Positions 31,074 to 36,913 of a stretch of DNA of 36,913 nucleotides are shown piece by piece. Both the position numbers and the translations under genes were made by a program. The notes beneath the pieces were generated by a model. The model made no database searches. It was not told the origin of the DNA and saw only the letters and a list, made by a program, of their open reading frames with translations. Source of the DNA: Sphingobacteriaceae bacterium (GTDB lineage: Bacteria > Bacteroidota > Bacteroidia > B-17B0 > Aurantibacillaceae); assembly GCA_947453445.1 (NCBI GenBank), contig CANGGP010000034.1:1-36913 (forward strand), given 5' to 3'. Positions within the stretch are counted from its first letter, which is position 1. Each line of letters starts with the position of its first letter.

Positions 31074-31295
31074 ATGTATTGGACATTAGAATTAGCAAGT
31101 TGGTTAGAGGATGCTCCTTGGCCGGCAACAAAGGATGAGTTAATTGATTATGCGATGAGGAGTGGTGCACCAATGGAAGTAATTGAAAACTTGCAAGAGA
31201 TGGAAGACGAAGGGGAGAGCTACGAAAGTATTGAGGAAATTTGGCCGGATTATCCAACCAAAGATGATTTCTTTTTTAACGAGGATGAATTTTAA
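31074..31295 (+). CDS. Small acidic DUF2795-like protein
   Basis: 73 residues, very acidic (about 21 Asp/Glu). The sequence MYWTLELASWLEDAPWPATK, then DELIDYAMRSGAPMEVIENL, EDEGESYESIEEIWPDYPTK and DDFFFNEDEF is the form of DUF2795 that I know from many Bacteroidota. It has two helices and two short Pro-Trp-rich segments, no signal peptide and no membrane helix, so it should be cytoplasmic. Its function is unknown. It stands alone, with its own candidate promoter and an intrinsic terminator, which argues for independent and possibly strong expression. Confidence 0.88.
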   Translation: MYWTLELASWLEDAPWPATKDELIDYAMRSGAPMEVIENLQEMEDEGESYESIEEIWPDYPTKDDFFFNEDEF

Positions 31296-31317
31296 AATTC
31301 ATTCCATCATGTAAATT

Positions 31318-31346
31318 AACCGCGGCTTTGACTGCGGTTTTTTTTT
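31318..31346 (+). terminator. Intrinsic terminator of the DUF2795-like gene
   Basis: AACCGC (31318-31323) and GCGGTT (31334-31339), extendable by a G-T and a G-C pair, followed by nine T. It lies 23 bases past the stop. Confidence 0.8.
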
Positions 31347-31367
31347 GCAGGCACCCTTGAAGGGATT

Positions 31368-33662
31368 TTAATCGATTGATTTTTTGTTGAAAATAATGTA
31401 TCCAACATGAAAGAAAAACGAAAAAGGATTTTGGTATTGGTCGTAATAATTTAAACTTAAACTAATGGGGCCAATAGGACTATTGTACACCAATGCAGCA
31501 GTGCCCGAGAAGTGATGATACAAAAAGGGTTTGCTGTAAGATGCTTTACCGTCGCTGCCCTTAATGATGGCCAATACGGGTTGAAAGACATAGGCTTCGA
31601 GGCGGAAGTCGAGGTTTTTTAAAGGACTCATAACGGTTTTCAGTCCACCGGCAAGATAGTTGTGCGCACGATAGGCATCAATAAAAAATGTTTGACTTTC
31701 GGCGGTTGGATTAAAGGCCGGTGCCGAGAGAATGGTGGCTTGGTAATTGCTAAAAAATCCTTGCGTAGAATAAACGCCTTCTAAAAATGTACCCAACTTT
31801 ATTTGGCGACTGGTTTTGATGTATTTGTCAAAAGTCATTTTTAACTGAAACCAAGGTTGTTGTTTTTTGTTTTTAAATCCACTGAAATCATCTGATGTAC
31901 TGCCGGGTATATATGTTTCTAGTCCTTGTAAATACCTTGCCCTTATGTTTAAATAAGTACCTTCGGAAGCGTACATTTTGCGGTTGAGTGTATTGATGAG
32001 GTAGTTGGCTTGAAAGTAATTGTACTCAAAGGTGGTGATGTCGGCGGTATCTTTTTTGGTGAACACATCACCAATATAATACTGATTGCGCCATTCGGTA
32101 ATACCTGCCGAGACACTTAGTTTAGAAAAATTGCCGATTGGAACTCCTGCTTTTAATTCACCGAATTTGTCTTCCTGAATTAAATAAGCGGGTTTTAAAA
32201 AATCGTAAAACAACACACTGCTGCTAAAATAATCCCAACGGGCATAAGTAAATGATGGTTCAATAAAAACAGGGATCCTTCCGGGTATATCACAGCGTAA
32301 ACGTAAAAAAGTACCTGAGGTTAATTTACCCAAATAAGCATTGCCGTATGCTGAAAATCCAACGCGACCAAGGTGATTGTATTGTAATCCTAAGAAAGCC
32401 TCACTGATCGGGCGATTAGAAAGGATGGCACCGGGCTCTAAGTAAAAAGGTTTCTCTTTTTTACCGGCAATTTTAAGGACATATTTTTTGCTGCTACTAT
32501 CCAGTTCGGCGATTGGGAAAATATTTTTGATTTTGTCTTCACCCGCCAAACGTAAATACCTTTTGCGTAGTTGCAGCATGTTAAATTCTTTTTTTCTGTA
32601 AAAAATGCTGTGTTTAATAAAGGCTTGTTGTCGGTTGTTAAATCCCGAAACTGAGAGTGCATTGAATTCGATGCTTTCGGGTTGGCGATACAACATGAAT
32701 TGGCGTCTCTTTAAATTTATTTTGGCTGTATCGTTTCTTTCGCTTATTTGTTCTTTTATAAGCGGCATCACACGCAAGGTAGCGGCATAACCACTGTCGA
32801 TTAGCCGTTGTGCATTTTCGAAATTAAAAACCGCTACATTACACCAAGGATTAATGATGATGGTTTGTTTATTACTTGCAACTGTGTTTGTTGCGGCCAT
32901 CAATAAATGACGCAACTGCATATACAAGTTGTCGTCGTCGGGTTTTTGGTTTGTTTCCGAAGCATTTGAACCAATGATGATATCGGGATGAAAATCATTT
33001 TTCATCACATCAATCGGAAAATTATTATACAATCCCCCATCGAATAATAATTTATCGTTGATACTGATTGGTCGCACATAAAAGGGGTAAGTCATGCCGG
33101 CGCGAATAGCAGAGCCCAAATCGCCACGACTAAATACAACTGATTTTTTATCTTCGATGTTAGAGGCAAGGCATCTAAAGGGCACAAATAAGCTGTCGAA
33201 GCTATTGTAAAAATGATTTGAAATCCCTGTAAATGTTTCCATCATATAATAATCGATGGGAACCGAGTTCACAAAGTTGGTGGGTAAATTTTTAATGTAG
33301 TCGTTTCTAAAATCATATTTAAGCGTGAGCCAAGCAGCGTAATCATCACGTTTTTTAAATAAGTATTCGTATTTAACCGGAACATCACCTTTTGTAACAG
33401 TTAGAAAGAAATAGGTTTTCACTAGCTCTTCAATTTCCTTGGGTGAATATCCGGCGGCATAATATCCGCCAATCAATCCGCCAATGGAAGTGCCGGTAAT
33501 AAAGTTCACCGGAATTTGATTTTCTTCCAAGGCTTTAAGCACACCAATGTGACACAAGCCACTTGCGCCACCGCCGCTTAATACAATGCCGGTTTGCTGG
33601 GCTTGTAAAGGCTTGATAAAAAGCAACAACAGGGCAATAAAAATATGTTGGAAAATCTTCAA
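31368..33662 (-). CDS. Patatin-like phospholipase with outer-membrane barrel
   Basis: A predicted lipid hydrolase with an autotransporter-like barrel (RssA/PlpD-type fusion), 764 residues. Signal peptide 1-21 (MKIFQHIFIALLLLFIKPLQ, then AQ). Patatin domain at about 25-300: the oxyanion GGGASG at 30-35, nucleophile Ser59 in GTSIGG (G-x-S-x-G), and the catalytic Asp in LLFDGGLYNNFP at about residue 208. A short POTRA-like linker with INLKRRQFMLYRQPESIEFN (about 310-395) follows. The C-terminal 350 residues are Gly/aromatic-rich strands resembling the BamA/TamA barrel (YSKPFLYHHFSGTAALVYNS, FSFFFHVGYIIF). It is expected to be in the outer membrane with the enzyme facing the surface or periplasm. 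A candidate promoter box lies just upstream. Confidence 0.92.
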   Translation of the reverse strand: MKIFQHIFIALLLLFIKPLQAQQTGIVLSGGGASGLCHIGVLKALEENQIPVNFITGTSIGGLIGGYYAAGYSPKEIEELVKTYFFLTVTKGDVPVKYEYLFKKRDDYAAWLTLKYDFRNDYIKNLPTNFVNSVPIDYYMMETFTGISNHFYNSFDSLFVPFRCLASNIEDKKSVVFSRGDLGSAIRAGMTYPFYVRPISINDKLLFDGGLYNNFPIDVMKNDFHPDIIIGSNASETNQKPDDDNLYMQLRHLLMAATNTVASNKQTIIINPWCNVAVFNFENAQRLIDSGYAATLRVMPLIKEQISERNDTAKINLKRRQFMLYRQPESIEFNALSVSGFNNRQQAFIKHSIFYRKKEFNMLQLRKRYLRLAGEDKIKNIFPIAELDSSSKKYVLKIAGKKEKPFYLEPGAILSNRPISEAFLGLQYNHLGRVGFSAYGNAYLGKLTSGTFLRLRCDIPGRIPVFIEPSFTYARWDYFSSSVLFYDFLKPAYLIQEDKFGELKAGVPIGNFSKLSVSAGITEWRNQYYIGDVFTKKDTADITTFEYNYFQANYLINTLNRKMYASEGTYLNIRARYLQGLETYIPGSTSDDFSGFKNKKQQPWFQLKMTFDKYIKTSRQIKLGTFLEGVYSTQGFFSNYQATILSAPAFNPTAESQTFFIDAYRAHNYLAGGLKTVMSPLKNLDFRLEAYVFQPVLAIIKGSDGKASYSKPFLYHHFSGTAALVYNSPIGPISLSLNYYDQYQNPFSFFFHVGYIIFNKKSID

Positions 33663-33674
33663 ATACTGTATTTA

Positions 33675-33682
33675 CAAAAATA
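33675..33682 (-). promoter_or_regulatory. Candidate -7 box of the patatin gene
   Basis: TATTTTTG on the minus strand matches TAnnTTTG and ends 12 bases before the ATG at 33662. A matching -33 TTG is not evident at the expected distance. Nothing else is seen in the 176-base gap 33663-33838. Confidence 0.4.
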
Positions 33683-33838
33683 AACTTTTATCGGGCATAC
33701 GCTGCACTGAATGCGGTTAATTGGGCGCAATTTGAGAGAATTTACCAACCTGTTTTTAAACAATTGAATTGTGTATTCATTTTACACAAGCGGTAGCAAT
33801 TGTGATTGAAATAATTATCTTAGTGCAATTCATAGGCC

Positions 33839-34918
33839 GTGTTAAATTATTTACTCAGAAAATGTTTTTATGCCCTGCTGGTATTGTTTGGTGTGGTGAG
33901 TACCATTTTCTTTTTGTTTAATGTATTGCCCGGTGATCCGGCTTCAATTATGCTTGGACAAAGGGCTAACAAAGAAGCCATTGATGCCATTCACAAAGAT
34001 TTGGGAACCGATCAAGCATTGGGCATACAATACCTGAATTACCTGAATGATTTATCTCCTGTTTCATTGCATAGTTTAAATGCTGAAAATGCTTTTTGGT
34101 ATTTGAACAAAGACAAATACACCTGGTTGCCGCTTTTGCAAATTGGCCGTCACAAAGTGCTGGTTTTAAAACAACCGTATTTGCGTCGGAGTTATATCAC
34201 CAAACGACATGTGGCTGATATCATCCGTGAAACCTTGCCCGAAACAGCGGTTTTAGCAGTAAGTGCCATTCTTATTGCCACAGTGCTTGGCATTGCCTTG
34301 GGTGTTTTAACGGCCATTAAAAAAAATTCATTCTTCGATCGTTCAGTGTTTGTTTTGGCCACAGTGTTTGGTATGAGTGCACCATCATTTTTAGTGGGTT
34401 TGTTGGTGGCTTGGTTGTTTGGTTATTTACTGGCCCAATACACAGGACTGGGGCCTTCGGGAAGTTTGTTTGAATTGGATGTTTGGGCCGGACAACAAAT
34501 GCAATTAAAAAATTTAATCTTACCGGCCATTACACTTGGTGTTCGGCCTTTAAGCATTGTGATTCAACTCACGCGTTCATCATTGTTGGAAGTATTGTCG
34601 CAAGATTATATTCGCACAGCAAAAGCCAAAGGCTTGTCTTTTTCAAAGGTAGTAATGAAGCATGCTTTAAAGAATGCTTTAAATCCGGTTGTGACCGCCA
34701 TTTCGGGCTGGTTTGCAGGCTTGATGGCAGGCGCAGTATTTGTTGAAAAAATATTCAGTTGGAAGGGGATAGGGAATGAAGTGGTTGAAGCGCTTAATAA
34801 CAATGATTTGCCGGTAGTGATGGGGGCTACTTTAATTTTTGCTTGCATTTTTATTGTGATTAATATTGTTGTCGATATTATTTATGGATTGTTAGATCCA
34901 CGTGTTAGAATTCAATAG
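33839..34918 (+). CDS. DppB-type ABC transporter permease
   Basis: An inner-membrane permease of the dipeptide/oligopeptide (DppB/OppB) class, 359 residues. TM1 is at about 8-28 (CFYALLVLFGVVSTIFFLFN) followed by VLPGDPASIMLGQRANKEAI, typical of DppB. There is then an approximately 85-residue extracytoplasmic region (34-120) before the remaining helices. The conserved cytoplasmic EAA loop for ATPase docking is DYIRTAKAKGLSFSKVVMKH at about 256-275. The start is GTG at 33839, which gives the proper N-terminal TM1. Partner permease, ATPase and binding-protein genes are absent, so it works with proteins encoded elsewhere or has an orphan role. tpiA starts 4 bases after its stop. Confidence 0.9.
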   Translation: MLNYLLRKCFYALLVLFGVVSTIFFLFNVLPGDPASIMLGQRANKEAIDAIHKDLGTDQALGIQYLNYLNDLSPVSLHSLNAENAFWYLNKDKYTWLPLLQIGRHKVLVLKQPYLRRSYITKRHVADIIRETLPETAVLAVSAILIATVLGIALGVLTAIKKNSFFDRSVFVLATVFGMSAPSFLVGLLVAWLFGYLLAQYTGLGPSGSLFELDVWAGQQMQLKNLILPAITLGVRPLSIVIQLTRSSLLEVLSQDYIRTAKAKGLSFSKVVMKHALKNALNPVVTAISGWFAGLMAGAVFVEKIFSWKGIGNEVVEALNNNDLPVVMGATLIFACIFIVINIVVDIIYGLLDPRVRIQ

Positions 34919-34921
34919 CTT

Positions 34922-35677
34922 ATGAAGAGAAAAAAAATAGTGGCCGGAAATTGGAAAATGAATACCACGGCCAAAGAAGCGTCGAATTTGGTAAGCGAGA
35001 TCTTATCAAAAAAAGTTGATGCAGATGTAGAAAAAATATTTTTTCCCCCATTCACTTTTTTACAAACTGTTTGTGATTTAACAGCACATTCGGATGAATT
35101 TACGGTTGGGGCGCAAAACTGTAGCAACCATGCCAAAGGTGCATTTACAGGAGAAATTTCAGCAAGCATGATACGCTCAGTTGGGGCCCATTATGTATTG
35201 GTTGGCCATAGCGAGCGCAGAACTTTTTTTAATGAGAATGCACAAGAATTAATTGAAAAAATTCAACAAGCATTTGCCAACGATTTAAATGTTATTTTTT
35301 GTTTCGGTGAACAATTGGCCGAGCGCAAAACCAACCAACATTTTGAAACAGTAAAACAACAATTGACGGAAGTTTTGTCTCAGATTGATAAAGATCAATT
35401 AAATCGTTTGGTATTGGCTTATGAACCGGTATGGGCCATTGGTACGGGCGAAACGGCCAGTCCTGAGCAAGCACAAGAAATGCATGCTTTTGTTCGCGAA
35501 GAATTAAAATCATTCTTGGGTGCTGAGGTGGCCGACTCAACATCTATTTTATACGGCGGTTCATGCAATGCACAAAATGCCAAACAATTGTTTGCTTGTG
35601 CCGATGTGGATGGTGGTTTAATTGGCGGGGCAAGTTTAAAGGCAGAAGATTTTTGTAGCATTATCAATTCATTCTAA
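34922..35677 (+). CDS. tpiA: Triosephosphate isomerase
   Basis: Interconverts dihydroxyacetone phosphate and glyceraldehyde 3-phosphate in glycolysis. 251 residues, normal TIM-barrel length. The substrate residues Asn10 and Lys12 are in AGNWKMN, the catalytic His96 is in VLVGHSERR, the catalytic Glu168 is in LAYEPVWAIGTG (followed by the flexible loop), and the phosphate-binding segments ILYGGSCNAQNAKQL and GLIGGASLKAEDF are at the C-terminus. The stop and the prmA start share a base (TAATG), and the permease gene ends 4 bases upstream, so the three are likely cotranscribed. Confidence 0.97.
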   Translation: MKRKKIVAGNWKMNTTAKEASNLVSEILSKKVDADVEKIFFPPFTFLQTVCDLTAHSDEFTVGAQNCSNHAKGAFTGEISASMIRSVGAHYVLVGHSERRTFFNENAQELIEKIQQAFANDLNVIFCFGEQLAERKTNQHFETVKQQLTEVLSQIDKDQLNRLVLAYEPVWAIGTGETASPEQAQEMHAFVREELKSFLGAEVADSTSILYGGSCNAQNAKQLFACADVDGGLIGGASLKAEDFCSIINSF

Positions 35678-36510
35678 TGGCGTATTTGGCGTATCATTTT
35701 AAAGTAACACCTGTCCAACCCGGCGCGGAGATTGTGATGGCTTTTTTGGAAGATTATCCTTTCGAATCTTTTGAAAATAATGATGAGGGATTTGTGGCTT
35801 ATATTCCCGAAGAGGCCGCTCAAAATTTGACATTCGATTTTGATTTAGATGAGATTCAATACAGTTATGAAATAAAAAAAATTGAAACCGTCAATTGGAA
35901 TGCCGAATGGGAAAATAATTTTGAGCCTGTTGTGCTAGATGATTTATTGTGTATTCGTGCGCCATTTCATGCAGAAAACAAAAGTGTAAAGCATGAAATT
36001 GTCATCATGCCAAAAATGAGTTTTGGAACAGGACATCATCAAACAACCCGCTTGGTGTGTAAACAAATGTTTGAGATTGATTTTAAAAACAAACGTGTTT
36101 TAGACATGGGCACCGGCACCGGTATCTTGGCCATTCTTGCCAAACAGCTGGGTGCTGCCGATGTGGTGGGAATCGACATCGATGCCTGGAGTGTGGAGAA
36201 TGCCATTGAAAATTGTGCAAGCAATGCTTTTCCTGATATTCACATTTATCAAGGTGATGTAACATCGCTTGAAACAGAAAAGCCTTTTGAAATCATCATT
36301 GCCAACATCAATAAAAATATTTTAAAACAACAAATTCCTGCTTATGCAAAATGCATGAAGGTAGGTGGCCATTTATTTTTAAGCGGTTTTTTTAGCACCG
36401 ATGTGCAAGATTTAACAGCAATTGCAGAACAAAACAACTTTAAATTCGAACTTACCAAAAATGAGAATGAATGGGCGGTGATGGTTTTGAAATTAAATTT
36501 TGAATGTTAA
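35677..36510 (+). CDS. prmA: Ribosomal protein L11 methyltransferase
   Basis: SAM-dependent methylation of ribosomal protein L11. 277 residues, normal length. A substrate-recognition N-terminal domain (about 1-80) with WNAEWENNFEPVVL comes first. FGTGHHQTTRL is at about 116-126, then the SAM motif VLDMGTGTGILAILAKQLGA at 141-160, the acidic GIDIDAWSVENAIENC, and IIANINKNIL, which replaces the usual NIL-type motif IV. The tail ends with EWAVMVLKLNFEC. It is the third gene of a plus-strand run (permease, tpiA, prmA) and overlaps the tpiA stop by one base. Confidence 0.95.
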   Translation: MAYLAYHFKVTPVQPGAEIVMAFLEDYPFESFENNDEGFVAYIPEEAAQNLTFDFDLDEIQYSYEIKKIETVNWNAEWENNFEPVVLDDLLCIRAPFHAENKSVKHEIVIMPKMSFGTGHHQTTRLVCKQMFEIDFKNKRVLDMGTGTGILAILAKQLGAADVVGIDIDAWSVENAIENCASNAFPDIHIYQGDVTSLETEKPFEIIIANINKNILKQQIPAYAKCMKVGGHLFLSGFFSTDVQDLTAIAEQNNFKFELTKNENEWAVMVLKLNFEC

Positions 36511-36632
36511 ATGTTGAATTTTGAATGCTGTCCCTTGACTGATTGAAATACCACTAATTTAAATGAGAGGAATTTGAAGAGGCTAAATTAGGTTCACAAC
36601 CCGCAACCCGAAATAATCAATAATTAAAAAAA

Positions 36633-36913
36633 TTATTCCACTTTTATTAGCTTGCTATACCAAGCTGTGGCTCCAAGGTTTGCTTTTATACTATACATCC
36701 CAGCATTAAGCAGTGCTAAATTCAATTCATTTTTACCTTGTTGCAGATTTGTTTGCAGAACCAATTGACCGCTGATGTTATAAATTTGAATATCACATGC
36801 AGCGCTCGTTTCAATAAATAGTTTGTTTGTAGCAGGATTAGGGTATATACGAATGTCAGTTCGAGCGGAGTCGAGAACGACAGGAGAGAGCCCCAAACAA
36901 GGATTTACAGTAA
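36633..36913 (-). CDS. T9SS type A cargo protein, C-terminal end (partial)
   Basis: The last roughly 93 codons of a gene that enters from the right edge; the upstream part is not in the window. The frame is open from 36913 to the TAA at 36633-36635. The C-terminal 75 residues are a type A sorting domain: IRIYPNPATNKLFIETSAAC, then IQIYNISGQLVLQTNLQQGK, LNLALLNAGMYSIKANLG and a final YSKLIKVE. The bases encoding the linker just before it (VVLDSARTD) form a palindromic repeat, 36854-36882. The passenger domain and function are unknown. Confidence 0.8.
   Translation of the reverse strand, partial: TVNPCLGLSPVVLDSARTDIRIYPNPATNKLFIETSAACDIQIYNISGQLVLQTNLQQGKNELNLALLNAGMYSIKANLGATAWYSKLIKVE
36854..36882. 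repeat. Palindromic repeat read as a protein linker
   Basis: A 29-base imperfect palindrome beginning TGTCAGTTCGAGCGGAG and ending AGAACGACA. It resembles the GTTCTCGACTCCGCTCGAAC-type intergenic repeat of Bacteroidota. Here it sits inside a reading frame immediately upstream of the T9SS sorting domain and is translated as part of V-V-L-D-S-A-R-T-D. Confidence 0.6.

Noticed and set aside
1-36913. tRNA genes, rRNA, CRISPR arrays, prophage, IS elements
   Set aside because: Gaps between genes are short. I saw no cloverleaf-like GGTTCGAATCC pattern, no regularly spaced repeats with spacers, and no transposase or integrase frame.

Overview
The window looks like chromosomal DNA of a member of the Bacteroidota (a moderately AT-rich, Cytophagales/Chitinophagales/Flavobacteriales-like lineage). 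Several things point to this. There are C-terminal sorting domains of the type IX secretion system (T9SS), both type A and type B, and a PorP/SprF-family protein. NusB and the amidophosphoribosyltransferase-like protein have the long forms typical of this phylum. Several promoters match the Bacteroidota sigma factor (TTG/TTTG, about 20 bp, TAnnTTTG). Shine-Dalgarno sequences are scarce, and TTG/GTG starts are fairly common. No tRNA, rRNA, CRISPR array, prophage or transposase gene was seen. No stretch over 300 bases lacks a gene.

Layout. (1) 1-2741: the start of an ABC exporter gene leaving the window on the minus strand, then leucine/glutamate-type dehydrogenase and nusB on the plus strand. 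(2) 2784-6709: a minus-strand operon of a T9SS-secreted subtilisin, prmC and an exported barrel-like protein. (3) 6746-11565: a small exported protein, then a tight minus-strand operon pheT - DUF5808-like - CoA-transferase - GNAT with start/stop overlaps. (4) 11649-14134: a GHMP (heptose-7-phosphate type) kinase, an intergenic region with a hairpin repeat and a 5' relic of a second GHMP kinase gene, then yajQ plus an outer-membrane-like protein. (5) 14189-18715: a VanX-like dipeptidase, uvrB, and a toxin-antitoxin pair bracketed by two copies of the uvrB 3' end, then a T9SS type A secreted protein. (6) 18716-22225: a repeat-rich spacer, a GNAT gene, smpB plus a lipoprotein, and a purF-like gene. 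(7) 22374-28531: a plus-strand run of a large CotH/lamin-tail protein with a type B T9SS signal, a PorP/SprF protein, a DUF4340-like protein and dnaN. (8) 28620-31295: a stand-alone HsdR-N-like nuclease domain, AMP nucleosidase, meaB and a small acidic DUF2795-like protein. (9) 31368-36913: a patatin-barrel outer-membrane protein, a DppB-type permease, tpiA, prmA, and the C-terminal end of another T9SS cargo protein.

Most of the window is core housekeeping: replication (dnaN), repair (uvrB), translation (pheT, prmC, prmA, smpB), purine metabolism (purF-like, AMP nucleosidase), glycolysis (tpiA) and branched-chain amino acid catabolism (dehydrogenase, meaB). Surface and secretion genes are threaded between these. 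The clearest non-routine signal is at 16878-17666. There a RelE/ParE-type toxin-antitoxin cassette sits between two 81-base direct copies of the uvrB 3' end (about 79% identical), and the changes near the stop are mostly synonymous. This looks like a cassette that entered at the end of uvrB and either displaced or replaced its tail. Other points of note are a CotH-family protein whose usual acidic catalytic motif is lost, a palindromic repeat read through as the linker before a T9SS signal, promoter boxes lying 4 bases from start codons, and a degenerate GHMP-kinase 5' end. I did not find a clearly new multi-gene defence or biosynthetic system.
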